Shown: one piece after another, positions 12,463 through 23,100 of the stretch | Position numbering within the stretch: the first letter of the stretch is position 1 | Layout of the letters: each line of letters begins with the position of its first letter | Assembly (NCBI RefSeq): GCF_043290135.1 | Contig: NC_134710.1 | Location: 3,750,821 to 3,814,820, forward strand | Source of the DNA: Rhipicephalus microplus | Lineage: Eukaryota; Arthropoda; Arachnida; Ixodida; Ixodidae | DNA length: 64,000 nucleotides | Direction: 5' to 3' | Program-made: the position numbers and the translations under genes | The notes under the pieces: generated by a model | What the model was told of the DNA's origin: nothing | The model's input: the letters and a program-made list of their open reading frames with translations, nothing else | The model's database searches: none

Positions 12463-12898
12463 GATCTGATCGTTTAAAGACATGCCTAATCTCTCACACC
12501 ACGCCTGTATGTTGTGGAAACTAATCTCGAGGTCGGTTTGGTTATGCACTGTAGTTATTTCCTGATATAAAACGCAATCGTCTGCCAACAATCTGATTTA
12601 TGTGCCAGGTGTAACAACGTTGACAATGTCATTTATGTCGGCCAAAAACAATAATGGCCCCAGGACGCTACTTTGGGGTACTCCGAATGTCACTGGAAGA
12701 CAGCTCGAATCGTTGCCCTCAATAGTGACAAACTGCACGCGATCCGAAAGATAAGCTGCTATCCAGGATACTATAATGCTGGGAAGATTGTAATCTCTCA
12801 GTTTTTGTATAAGTTTACAGTGAACTACTCTGTTGAACCCTTTGCTAAAGTCTAAAAAAAAGAGCGCCGATTTGACCATTATTATCCAATGTTCTTGC
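12463..12898 (-). pseudogene. LINE alpha RT palm
   Basis: The minus-strand frame includes GALFFLDFSKGFNRVVH-like sequence (first catalytic aspartate block), VTFGVPQSSVLGPLLFL and, after a stop near 12598, LLADDCVLY (the second catalytic block, A-D-D). The usual QGSVLGP is QSSVLGP here. The frame continues without loss across the gypsy D insertion when one copy of the TTGC target repeat is removed. Confidence 0.8.
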
Positions 12899-13073
12899 TG
12901 TCACGTAGTTTATTTGCGTATAGACCTACTGGAAGGCCAAGGAACGCCAGAAGAGCGAGGAACGTCAACAGGCCGAAAATACAAAACAAGCGCAAGCTCG
13001 GGTCGCGCGTGTGCACCAACGCTGTGGCTTGCCGTTTCTTGCTTCTTCGTCGTCGTTCGCATAGTTTCCTACA
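12899..13073 (-). repeat. Gypsy D 3' LTR and polypurine tract
   Basis: Read on the minus strand the LTR begins TGTAGGAAAC and ends CTACGTGACA. The G-rich stretch accggggccaa just upstream (plus 13074-13084) is the likely plus-strand primer. It pairs with 17875-18049. Differences lie near the TTTATTT-G/A-CG site, the ACTGGA-A/T site and three others. Confidence 0.85.
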
Positions 13074-13108
13074 TTGGCCCCGGTGAATAGCGTAGCCAAC
13101 CTGGCGAC

Positions 13109-14299
13109 TTAAGGCGTAGTCACTATAGCGGGGTCGTAATACGGCTTCAGGCGACTCACATGCACAATTTCTCGGCCACGACGGCGTAAGTCATGAGACT
13201 GTGTCAAAGGCTCAATCTCATAATTGACTGGTGACGTACGGGTGAGAATGCGGTAGGGCCCGTGGTACCGTGCCAGTAATTTCGAGGAAAGGCCAGGAGT
13301 ACTCGGTGGAATCCAGAGCCAAACAAGAGCACCAGTCGTGAAAGTAGAGAGATGTCGGTCGGTGTCATGCCGTAGCTTCTGGTGGCCTTGGTCCTCGGTT
13401 GTCAGTGAACGGGCCAATCGTCTGCAATCTTCTGCGTACCTGGCAACATCAGAAATTGCAGTGTACTCGGAAGAGTCGGGCGTGTATGGGAGGATAGTGT
13501 CCAGCGTGCACGATGGTTCGCGTCCGTACATCAGAAAGAAAGGGGAAAACCCTGTTTTCGCGTGCGTAGCGGTGTTATACGCATACGTGACGAATGGAAG
13601 GACAGTGTCCCAATTGGTCTGGTCTGAAGCTGTGCACATCGTCAACATATCACCGAGAGTGCGATTAAATCGTTCTGTGAGGCTATTCGTCTGCGGGTGA
13701 TATGCTGTCGTCATGCGATGAACCATGTTGCACTGTGCGGGCAAGGCTTGAATGGCGTCAGACAAGAAAACACGCCCCCGGTCGCTCAAAAGTTAGCGGG
13801 GAGCACCATGGCGAAGAACAAAGTTGCGCATGAAAAACCCAACTTCCTTCGCGGTTGCTGCGGGTAATGCTGCCGTCTCCGCGTAACGCGTGAGGTGGTC
13901 CACGCCGACAATTATCCACCTATTTCCAGAAGACGACGGGGGAAGTGGTCCGTATAAGTCGATACCGACGCGGTCAGATGGACGTGCTGGACAAGGCAGA
14001 GGCTGAAGTGTACCGGCAGGGCGTTGAGGTGGGGCTTTACGTCGCTGGCATGCAGTACAAGCACGTACGTACTTGCGAACAAACGTGTACATGCCGCGCC
14101 AGTAGTACCGCTGACGTAGATGGTTGTACGTTTTGAGAGCGCCGGCGTGAGCGCTTTGCGGGTCGTTGTGGAAAGCTGTACAGATTTCCGAGCGCATGTG
14201 GTTGGGTATCACTAGCAGCCACCTCCGACCTTCAGACGTGTAATTCCGCCGATAGAGGAGGTTGTCTCGAATAGCGAAATAGGGAATAGGGAAATCCAC
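13109..14299 (-). pseudogene. Gypsy D integrase
   Basis: Integrase joins element cDNA to host DNA. The minus-strand frame shows an H2C2 zinc module (H-x-H ending in CTACQRRK), then a DDE core with [29 protein letters not shown] (first D), SDRGRVF (second D) and TAYHPQTNSLTERFNRTL (family PQTNG..ER.N, with the glutamate). The C-terminal RYHGPYRILTRTSPVNYEI block is the GPY/F module. A single TAA at 13793-13795, between GAPR and LLSDRG, splits an otherwise continuous frame. The start overlaps the RT frame in another phase. Confidence 0.9.
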
Positions 14300-15768
14300 A
14301 CATCTTTGCGTTGTTCCGGTGCCATGTATATGAAGTCAATTGGTGTCATGACAGCTGAAGAAGGTGACGAGGTGGTTGGGTCAGCCGGTAGCGGCGAGCG
14401 GGATAGCGCATCAGCGTCGGAGTGCTTGCGGCCGGATCGGTATACAACACGAATGTCGTATTCCTGTGGGCGAAGCGCCCAACGACCAAGGTGCCCCGAC
14501 GGGTCTTTGAGCGATGATAGCAAGCATAGAGCGTGGTGGTCCGTAACGACTTCGAAAGGGTGGCCATAAAGGTATGGGCGGAACTTCGTCAAAGCCCAGA
14601 CAATTGCGAGGCACTCTTTCTCCGTGACGGAATAATTACACTCGGCTTTCTTAAGGGTTCGACTCGCGTAAGCGACCACGTATTCTTGGTATCCTGGTTT
14701 TCGTTGAACCAATACAGCACCAAGCCCGACACCACTGGCGTCGGTGTGGACCTCCGTAGGCGCATCGGGGTCAAAATGACGTAGTATTGGAGGTGATGAT
14801 AATAACCGCCGAAGCGCGGTGAAGGATTCGTCGCACTCTTTTGACCAAGCAAAAATGCCTTTGGAAGTTGTCAACAGGTTGGTAAGAGGCGCGATGATGG
14901 AAGAGAAGTTCCGCACAAATCGACGAAAGTATGAGCACAGGCCGATAAAACTTCGAAGCGTCTTGATAGAATTGGGCTTTGGATAGTCGGCCACAGCGCG
15001 GAGTTTCGCCGGATCCGGGAGAACACCCTCTTTGCAGACGACGTGACCCAGTATAGTGAGCTGACGTGCGGCAAAATGGCACTTTTTGATGTTAAGTTGA
15101 AGGCCAGCAGAGGTGAGACATGTGAGAATAGCACAAACAAGGTGAGTCGAAAAGTCGCGAGAAAAAACGACGATGTCGTCTAGGTAGCAGAGGCACGTGT
15201 TCCACTTGTAGCCGCGAAGGATGGTGTCCATCATCCGTTCGAAGGTAGCTGGGGCGTTGCAGAGTCCAAATGGCATGACGTTAAACTCATACAGCCCATC
15301 AGGTGTTACAAGCGCAGTCTTCGATCGGTCAGGATCAGCCATTGGTACTTGCCAATATCCTGAGCGTAAATCTAAAGAGGAGAAATATTCTGCTCCTTGC
15401 AAGCAATCGAGAGCATCGTCGATGTGTGGCAATGGGTACACATCCTTCCGAGTTATCTTATTGAGCCGGCGGTAATCGACACAGAATCGGATAGAGCCAT
15501 CCTTTTTGCGCACAAGTACAACAGGGGACGACCAAGGGCTCTGCGATGGCTGGATGACACCACGCCTGAGCATATCGTCGACTTGTTCGTTGATAATACG
15601 GCGCTCCTCCGCTGAAACTCGATATGGTCGTTGGCGTAAGGGAGCATGAGTACCGGTGTCAATGTGGTGCGTGATGTTCGCTGTGCGACTCAAAGATGGT
15701 TGAGCGCAATCGAACGCAGAACGGAACTCTCGAAGAAGGGACAAGAGTTCGCGTCTTTGTGTCGGCAA
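14212..15768 (-). CDS. Gypsy D reverse transcriptase - RNase H
   Basis: This 518-codon frame is open throughout. It copies element RNA to DNA and degrades the RNA strand. Blocks in order: [82 protein letters not shown] and the intact catalytic [10 protein letters not shown]. Next come the LGHVV connection, RNase H with [15 protein letters not shown] (first aspartate), [10 protein letters not shown] (glutamate), VVTDHHAL (second aspartate), and [11 protein letters not shown]. The last 25 or so residues are out of phase, because a single-base change near 14290 shifts the real integrase frame. Its 5' end is out of phase with the protease. Confidence 0.92.
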   Translation of the reverse strand: MPTQRRELLSLLREFRSAFDCAQPSLSRTANITHHIDTGTHAPLRQRPYRVSAEERRIINEQVDDMLRRGVIQPSQSPWSSPVVLVRKKDGSIRFCVDYRRLNKITRKDVYPLPHIDDALDCLQGAEYFSSLDLRSGYWQVPMADPDRSKTALVTPDGLYEFNVMPFGLCNAPATFERMMDTILRGYKWNTCLCYLDDIVVFSRDFSTHLVCAILTCLTSAGLQLNIKKCHFAARQLTILGHVVCKEGVLPDPAKLRAVADYPKPNSIKTLRSFIGLCSYFRRFVRNFSSIIAPLTNLLTTSKGIFAWSKECDESFTALRRLLSSPPILRHFDPDAPTEVHTDASGVGLGAVLVQRKPGYQEYVVAYASRTLKKAECNYSVTEKECLAIVWALTKFRPYLYGHPFEVVTDHHALCLLSSLKDPSGHLGRWALRPQEYDIRVVYRSGRKHSDADALSRSPLPADPTTSSPSSAVMTPIDFIYMAPEQRKDVWISLFPISLFETTSSIGGITRLKVGGGC

Positions 15769-16592
15769 TAGCTCAGCGGCAACAGAGGGCTGAAATGAGT
15801 CTGGCTGGACAGTGTGGCCACAGGTGGCGTCATAGCATTGAGCTGGAGGTGAGGTGGGTGTTCGGCAAACTCCAGAGGGCGCAAGAGCTCAACGTCTTGT
15901 ATGTTGCCCAAACATTCTCCGCGAAGTAAGGTAACTGGCGACGATAGCGAGTTCGCAGCGAGCATGGCGGTAGCACCGGATTCCACGGTGAGTATGGCAA
16001 AGGGCAGATGTAGGCTATGGTGGCGGGTGAATACGTCAGACGGAGTGAACAAAACAGGTCCGGCAAGAGCGGCCGCACAGGTCAGGGCTACAAGGGTGGA
16101 TGTTCTCAGTGCTATTTCTGTGTCTGCAACAACGACAAGTTTGTAAGCTTCAGAAAGAAAATCTACCAAACAAGAGCTTGGCAGCGGTGTAAGGGCAACT
16201 TCTGCACGTGAGCAATCTATGATGGCCCACTGACGCGAAAGAAAGTTCCATCCAAGAATGGCTTCGTGGGAGCATGATGCCAGCACAAAAAATTCAGTGG
16301 CATCAAGTTCACTTTGCATAATGACACGTGCAGTGCACACAGCTGTAGGTTCTATGCACTGCGAGTTGGCCGTGCGGAGCATCAGGCCCGAAAGAGGCGT
16401 CGTCACCTTTTTCAACTTGCGGCATAAGGTCTCACAGAATATGGAAACGGCGGCTCCTGTGTCGCTAAGCGTTTGTGCGGCGGTCCCCTCAACATTGACG
16501 TCGATAACGTTTTGCGGCGAGAAAGATGGAGGCCTTAAGCAGTTCGAATGGTATGCAGCTGTTGCCTCCGGAGCTGCAGCGATCAGTTTCCC
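15690..16592 (-). pseudogene. Gypsy D protease and linker, in the -1 frame after gag
   Basis: From the GGGAAAC site the -1 frame is open (GKLIAAAPEATAA...) into a retropepsin with SDTGAAVSIF (catalytic D-T-G) and HEAILGWNFLS (family HDVILGWDFL). It then runs through the protease-RT linker to [10 protein letters not shown] and AMTPP. A frameshift near 15760 moves the frame to that of RT. No methionine start is needed because expression would be by ribosomal frameshift. Confidence 0.8.
16554..16592 (-). promoter_or_regulatory. Programmed -1 frameshift signal at gypsy D gag/pol junction
   Basis: The minus strand has the heptamer GGGAAAC (16592-16586) in the correct phase, G-GGA-AAC, directly before the gag stop TGA (16585-16583). 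After a 7-nt spacer comes a perfect 7-bp stem, TGCAGCT (16578-16572) with AGCTGCA (16560-16554), enclosing an 11-nt loop. Slippery heptamer, spacer length, hairpin and the fact that protease is open only in the -1 frame all agree. GGGAAAC is an established slippery sequence in retroviruses. Confidence 0.8.
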
Positions 16593-17797
16593 TCTTCCGT
16601 AGCAGGTCGGCGACGCATAGGTGTCAGGGAGCGTCGTCGGGGCGATGGTGACCGATGGTTTGCGAAGGGTCGATGACCGTCAGTGGTGTACCTTGATGGC
16701 GTCCTAGACGACATCGCAATTGGCCTGCCCACAGTGTCAACTGGAGGGGAATCTCGTCGACAGTGGCGGGTGACGTGTCCAGCGATACCACAGGCGAAAC
16801 AGATGGGCCTATTATCCGGCGTCCTCCAAGCGTCTGCTCGACGGTAAACTGGAGCTGAAGATCTCGCGTAGGGATACGGCGCAGCGATTAGGGTTGTAGG
16901 CACGACATAAAGCGGCGTGGCAGGTTGAGCATACGGCATACGCTATTGCGTAGGCCAATTAGCGACGGCGGCGTACGTGAGAGGCGTAGTGACAGGTGGT
17001 TGCTGATGCATCGGTGGAAGGGCCTCAGCGACTTGGGTTCGAATGGCGTGTGTTGGAGGTCCTGTGCCAAAGCTTGCGCGGGATCATGTGTCAGTGGCAG
17101 CAGTGACAGCTGGCGCGCTACCTCTTCGCGGACGAAGTCCTTGATTGTCGAAAGCAGCGGCTGCTGATCGATCGGTAGGATGGGCAGCTAGGTGCAAGCT
17201 TGCGAGCGTGTCTGGCGTCGTGAGGGCTTGACGAGCGATTGCTCGCTGTCTACGCAACTTATCGAAGCTCTGACAGAGAGAAACGAGCACAGCAATTGTG
17301 GGGGGATTTCTCGCGAGCAACATCTGGAAGGCGCCGTCGTCAATGCCTTTCAAGATGTGCCTGATTTTTTCTTCCTCAGGCATGGTAGAGTTGACGCGGT
17401 TGCATAGATGCAACACATCTTCAATGTAGCCCGTGTAGGTCTCGCCTGGTTGCTGCGCACGGTGACGTAAACGGTGCTCGGCTTGACGCTTGCGTGCCGC
17501 AGGTCGTCCAAAGACGTCCGTAATAACAGTCTTGAATGCAGACCACGTAGGAATGTCAGTTGCGTGGTTATTAAACCACAGTTGCGCGGTGTCCGCAAGG
17601 TAGAACGTGACGTAGCCCAGCTTACTTGGGTCGTCCCATTTGTTACTTGCGCCGACTTTGTCGTACCTCGCCAACCAATCTTCGACATCCGACTCAGTGG
17701 AGCCCGTGAATATAGGAGGGTCTCGTTGAGGATACACGGCGCCGCAAGTGACGTGGACGGTCGAAGGTCCCACCTGGAGAGGCGTCTCGGTGGCCAT
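16583..17797 (-). pseudogene. Gypsy D gag
   Basis: Gag forms the virus-like particle and binds element RNA. ATG at 17797 (MATETPLQVG) begins the capsid-like region: DPPIFTGSTESDVEDWL, WDDPSKLGYVTFYL, AQLWFNNH, YTGYIEDVLHLC, HILKGIDDGAFQML. A frameshift near 17085 and a TAG at 16940-16942 interrupt it. Downstream is one zinc knuckle, CFACGIAGHVTRHC (CX2CX4HX4C intact), and an Arg/Ser tail ending at the TGA of the frameshift site. The upstream open frame to 18055 runs through the LTR and is not coding. Confidence 0.85.
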
Positions 17798-17856
17798 GTT
17801 CGTGTCACGTAGAGGGGGAAGCTTACGGGAGCGAAGTTCCAGGTTTGTACGGGAGT

Positions 17857-18049
17857 ACACACACCTCCACCAGATGTCACGTAGTTTATTTACGTATAGA
17901 CCTACTGGATGGCCAAGTAACGCCAGAAGAGCGAGGAACGTCAACAGGCCGAAAATACAAAACAAGCGCAAGCTCAGGTCGCGCGTGTGCACCAACGCTG
18001 TGGCTTGCCGTTTCTTGCTTCTTCGTGGTCGTTCGCATAGTTTCCTACA
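17857..18049 (-). repeat. Gypsy D 5' LTR and primer-binding site
   Basis: The LTR is 17875-18049. Immediately inside it on the minus strand is TCTGGTGGAGGTG (17874 downward), the primer-binding-site position. The same TGGTGGAGGTG core follows the 5' LTRs of elements A and C, so these families share a tRNA primer. Confidence 0.8.
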
Positions 18050-18053
18050 TTGC

Positions 18054-18628
18054 AAAACTATGAATTACAGTTAACAGTTGTGTCGTAGTGGAGTAGCCTT
18101 TTCTGAAGCCATGCTGGCAGTTTGTTAACACTGAATTTCTGTCTTAAAGTTTTGTCATGTGGTTGGCGATGATATGCTCAATTAGTTTACAACAGGATGA
18201 AGTTAAAGTTGTCGGTCGATAATTTTCTACAGATAAACGATTGCCCTTTTTAAAAATTGGCACTACCCTATAGCTGTCCTCTAGCCTTTGGGCACCTGAG
18301 TAGACAAAAAATAAGCTCTGAACAGTATAAAAAGAAATCTACCAATACATTCAGCATAGCACTTAAAAAACATATTTGGCATACCATCTGGGCCACCTGA
18401 TTTCGTTGTCTTCAAGTTTAAAAGCATTGACACAATATCATTGCATGAAATGAAGTCCATCTCGTGCGCCTCAAAAACAGTAGAATGAAACAAGTTACGT
18501 ATACCTATCTGGCAAAAAACGCTGTGGAAGTAAATGTTAAAATGTTCGGCGATTTTATTCACGTCTTTTGTAGTGGTTCCATCCACCAATATCTCGCAGG
18601 CAGGTCTCTTAGCTTTGCCTAAATATCC
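18054..18628 (-). pseudogene. LINE alpha RT N-terminal part
   Basis: The frame 18589-18281 has NIYFHSVF and KSGGPDGMPNMFFK (family KSPGPDGIPN). A stop or frameshift near 18281 leads to a second frame with VVPIFKKGNR, VENYRPTTLTSSCCKLIEHII and HGFRKGYSTTTQLL, all conserved RT blocks. It reaches the gypsy D boundary in VIHSFA and continues at 12898. Confidence 0.8.
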
Positions 18629-19442
18629 CTAAAATTTTTTGGGTGCACTTTTCATGAAACCAGGTAGCTGCATGTTGAAATAGTAATCCTTTGAACTTCG
18701 AACCGCTGATGACAATTTGCTTTTTATAACACTGATAAGTTGGGGTGGGTCACCCTTCTTTTTGCTTTTTAGTTTGCGCTTCAGTTGCAATATGTTACGT
18801 GTCATCCACGGCGTTTGTTTATTGACAGTTTTTGTTTTGTTAGGCACAAATGCATTTAGGCAGTGGCGACACATTTTGATAGATTAGGAGAAGGCATGAC
18901 AATTGAATGCATAGGCACTCGATATCAGGATATTCATCAATAAGTGTTGCATAAATTGGTTCTTTAGTAAGGACAGCCACACCTCCGCCCCTAGGTGCTG
19001 TGTCCCTACAAAAAACTTTATAACATGGTGGGAATACAAGATCATCTGTTACCTGACCATGCAACCATGTCTCCGTAATGATAGTGACATGAGGGTCGTG
19101 TATGAGCAACTGAATTTCTAGTGAATCTGCCTTATTGATAACACTGCGGGCGTTTAAGTTGGTGATACGCAACTGCTTTGTTTGTGATAAACGCGTGTGA
19201 GCAATACTATCTGTGAAAGGGGAACTTCTCGCACTGCTTTGAACCTTGCTAGCTTCTCCTACTAAGACAACACTTGCGTGTGACTTCTTGTCATTGGGCG
19301 AATCTGCCTTCCGACCTCGTTTTTTTAACCTGTACTTTATAATTTCTTCTTCATCCCAGACATACGTCACCCCGCCAATGTACAATTTGTCAAATGATAA
19401 GGTAACCTTCTCATGCTTTTCACCGTTTGGCTTCCAACTTGC
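18629..19442 (-). pseudogene. LINE alpha endonuclease start and linker
   Basis: The frame 19385-18840 begins in phase with ORF1 (stop TAG at 19443-19445) and contains ITNLNARSVINKADSLEIQL, IITETWLHG and PRGGGVAVLTKE. This is the N-terminus of an apurinic-type (EEP) endonuclease that nicks target DNA. The catalytic GDFN and SDH blocks are absent: the frame jumps at about 18900 to the linker (TPWMTRNILQLKRKLKSKKK, 18874-18629). About 400-450 bases are therefore deleted. Confidence 0.75.
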
Positions 19443-20045
19443 CTACAGTTTTTGTCTGACGTCCCGAATGTTCCGAGAAAAATCTTCACCGATTGAAATA
19501 TTCGAGTTCTTTAATTTATATTTCTTTTTTAGAATATTGGACTTGTCTTTCGAGTTTGAAAGCCTTACGATAACCGAGCGATTTTTCTTACTTGCCGGCT
19601 TACCTAATCTATGTATTCGTTCCATAGGTACATTTTCTAGTTCAAGAAGACTCTGAAAAATATCTTTGTTAACGGTCATTTCCATAGTTTCAGAATTTTC
19701 ACCTTTTGTTTCAGTTAGTTCATAAAATATTAGGTTAGATCGGCGGCTGTAGTTTTCTAGTTAGTCTACTTTCTTTTCGAGTGACTGTTCTAGTTGGTCT
19801 ACTTTCTTTTCGGGTGACTGAACTACACTGCGAATGCTGCGCAGTTCTTCCTGATAAGTGTTTATCTTGTCGTCCAGGTTAGAAAGCGTGCCTAGTTGCT
19901 TTTCGATTTCAACCAGCCGCTTCTCTTCAATATCCTTATTGTCACTCGAGATTTCCTTCAGCTGCTTTGAAATCTGAGCAATATCAGGGCCAGGGTTTGA
20001 TTCAATGCCACCCCCCCCCCCCACTCCAGAAGTAGCATCCTTCTC
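19443..20045 (-). pseudogene. LINE alpha ORF1: 2A-like leader, coiled coil, RNA-binding-like domain
   Basis: ORF1 proteins package LINE RNA. The minus-strand frame carries a 2A-like motif, then a predicted coiled coil (heptad-like EIEKQLGTLSNLDDKINTYQ and two EKKVDQLEQSLEKKVD-type repeats). LENYSRRSNLIFYEL and RIHRLGKPASKKNRSVIVRL follow, resembling the RRM-type core of L1-like ORF1 proteins, then KLKNSNISIGEDFS. In-frame stops are TAA at 19761-19763 and TAG at 19443-19445. The sequence after the latter continues in phase into the endonuclease, so ORF1 and ORF2 may have been one frame. Confidence 0.7.
19983..20009 (-). other. 2A-like peptide motif in LINE alpha
   Basis: The minus strand encodes GIESNPGPD. 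The 2A consensus is D-(V/I)-E-x-N-P-G-P, at which ribosomes skip one peptide bond. All of it is present except the first aspartate, which is glycine here. Just upstream, a 12-base G-run (plus-strand C-run 20011-20022) separates it from a hydrophobic MLLLEWGG leader in another frame, so the leader and motif were probably joined before the run changed length. Confidence 0.65.
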
Positions 20046-20149
20046 AGTGAGAAACGAACAGCATGCAGCAAACAAGTCGGCTGGGGGCACGGCAGCATCA
20101 ATAAAAAGGGATCGCTTGAACGAAGACATATATCATAGTGTTTTCTCAG

Positions 20150-23100
20150 TTGCACGGCAAGAAGAAAAGGGTTGTGAGCGATCCACATCGTTGCGGTGCC
20201 ACAATGCCCTAGGACTGAGTCGTCGAACGGGTGTCTCTTTATAGGCTCCCTGAAAGGTGTCGCTCCGCGCAGCTCATGCGCGTAGTGTTCTGCGCCCAAC
20301 GACGTAGAATGACATGGCAGTCTGCCGAACGGTTGCGAGACCAGATTTCCGATGCTGTGATTGCAGATGTCACAGGGGAACTGCGGTGTTGCATGCGTAG
20401 AAGCATTCAGCGTGACGAAGTTTAAGCAGCCCTCAGCACGCAGGACACCAAGTAACTGCACAGCAAGAATAAAAGGGTTGTGAGCGATCCACATCGTTGC
20501 AGTGCCATCGTGCCCTGTGACCGAGTCGTCTAACGGGTGTCTCTTTATAGGCTCCCTGAAAGGTGTTGCTCCGCGCAGCTCATGCGCGTAGTCCTCTGCA
20601 TCCAATGACGTAGAATGACATCGCAGTCTGCTGAACGGTTGCGAAACCAGATTTCCGGTGTTGTGATTGCAGATGTCAAGGGGGAACTGCGGTGTCGCAT
20701 GCATAGAAGCATTCAGCGTGACGAGGTTTAAGCAGCCCTCAGCACGCAGGACACCAAGTAGCTGCCCGGCAAGAATAAAAGGGTTGTGAGCGATCCACAT
20801 CGTTGCAGTGCCATCGTGCCCTGTGACCGAGTCGTCTAACGGGTGTCTCTTTATAGGCTCCCTGAAGGTGTCGCTCCGCGCAGCTCATGCGCGTAGTCCT
20901 CTGCGCCCAATGACGTAGAATGACATGGCAGTCTGCTGAACGGTTGCGAGACCAGATTTCCGGTGCTGTGATTGCAGATGTCACAGGGGAACTGCGGTGT
21001 CGCATGCGTAGAAGCATTCAGCGTGACGAGGTTTAAGCAGCCCTCAGCGCGCAGGACACCAAGTAACTGCACGGCAAGAATGAAAGGGTTGTGAGCGATC
21101 CACATCGTTGCAATGCCATCGTGCCCTGTGACCAAGTCGTCTAACGGGGGTCTCTTTATAGGCTCCCTGAAAGGTGTTGCTCCGCGCAGCTCATGCGCGT
21201 AGTCCTCTGCATCCAATGACGTAGAATGACATCACAGTCTGCTGAACGGTTGCGAAACCAAATTTCCGGTGTTGTGATTGCAGATGTCACAGGGGAACTG
21301 CGGTGTCGCATGCATAGAAGCATTCAGCGTGACGAGGTTTAAGCAGCCCTCAGCACGCAGGACACCAGGTAACTGCACAGCAAGAAGAAAAGGGTTGTGA
21401 GCGATCCACATCGTTGCGGTGCCACCGTGCCCTGTGACCGAGTCGTCGAACGGGTGTATCTCTATAGGCTCCCTGAAAGGTGTCGCTCCGCGCAGCTCAT
21501 GCGCGTAGTCCTCTGCATCCAATGATGTAGAATAACATCACAGTCTGCTGAACGGTTGCGAAACCAAATTTCCGGTGTTGTGATTGCAGATGTCACAGGG
21601 GAACTGCGGTGTCGCATGCATAGAAGCATTCAGCGTGACGAGGTTTAAGGAGCCCTCAGCATGCAGGACACCAGGTAACTGCACAGCAAGAATAAAAGGG
21701 TTGTGAGCGATCCACATCGTTGCAGTGCCATCGTGCCCTGTGACCAAGTCGTCTAACGGGGGTCTCTTTATAGGCTCCCTGAAAGGTGTTGCTCCGCGCA
21801 GCTCATGCGCGTAGTCCTCTGCATCCAATGACGTAGAATGACATCACAGTCTGCTGAACGGTTGCGAAACCAAATTTCCGGTGTTGTGATTGCAGATGTC
21901 ACAGGGGAACTGCGGTGTCGCATGCATAGAAGCATTCAGCGTGACGAGGTTTAAGCAGCCCTCAGCACGCAGGACACCAGGTAACTGCACAGCAAGAAGA
22001 AAAGGGTTGTGAGCGATCCACATCGTTGCGGTGCCACCGTGCCCTGTGACCGAGTCGTCTAACGGGTGTCTAATTATAGGCTCCCTGAAAGGTGTCGCTC
22101 CGCGCAGCTCATGCGCGTAGTCCTCTGCATCCAATGGCGTAGAATGACATCACAGTCTGCTGAACGGTTGCGAAATCAAATTTCCGGTGTTGTGATTGCA
22201 GATGTCACAGGGGAACTGCGGTGTCGCATGCATAGAAGCATTCAGCGTGACGAGGTTTAAGCAGCCCTCAGCGCACAGGACACCAAGTAACTGCACGGCA
22301 AGAATGAAAGGGTTGTGAGCGATCCACATCGTTGCGGTGCCACCGTGCCCTGTGACCGAGTCGTCGAACGGGTGTATCTCTATAGGCTCCCTGAAAGGTG
22401 TCGCTCCGCGCAGCTCATGCGCGTAGTCCTCTGCATCCAATGATGTAGAATGACATCACAGTCTGCTGAACGGTTGCGAAACCAAATTTCCGGTGTTGTG
22501 ATTGCAGATGTCACAGGGGAACTGCGGTGTCGCATGCATAGAAGCATTCAGCGTGACGAGGTTTAAGGAGCCCTCAGCACGCAGGACACCAGGTAACTGC
22601 ACAGCAAGAATAAAAGGGTTGTGAGCGATCCACATCGTTGCAGTGCCATCGTGCCCTGTGACCAAGTCGTCTAACGGGGGTCTCTTTATAGGCTCCCTGA
22701 AAGGTGTTGCTCCGCGCAGCTCATGCGCGTAGTCCTCTGCATCCAATGACGTAGAATGACATCACAGTCTGCTGAACGGTTGCGAAACCAAATTTCCGGT
22801 GTTGTGATTGCAGATGTCACAGGGGAACTGCGGTGTCGCATGCATAGAAGCATTCAGCGTGACGAGGTTTAAGCAGCCCTCAGCACGCAGGACACCAGGT
22901 AACTGCACAGCAAGAAGAAAAGGGTTGTGAGCGATCCACATCGTTGCGGTGCCACCGTGCCCTGTGACCGAGTCGTCTAACGGGTGTCTAATTATAGGCT
23001 CCCTGAAAGGTGTCGCTCCGCGCAGCTCATGCGCGTAGTCCTCTGCATCCAATGGCGTAGAATGACATCACAGTCTGCTGAACGGTTGCGAAATCAAATT

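Larger units (their letters stand above)
12899..18049 (-). mobile_element. Gypsy D: near-complete Ty3/gypsy retrotransposon
   Basis: This 5151-bp element on the minus strand has two 175-bp LTRs (12899-13073 and 17875-18049), gag, protease, RT, RNase H and integrase. TTGC flanks both ends (12895-12898 and 18050-18053), a 4-bp target duplication, inside the RT of LINE alpha. By eye the LTRs differ at about 5 of 175 positions, so insertion is not very old. Coding lesions are few: gag frameshift near 17085, TAG at 16940-16942, frameshifts near 15760 and 14290, and TAA at 13793-13795. Confidence 0.9.

Noticed and set aside
12833..13090. Plus-strand ORFs duplicated at 12.9 kb and 17.85 kb, as a gene pair
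   Set aside because: They are the reverse strand of the two gypsy D LTRs.
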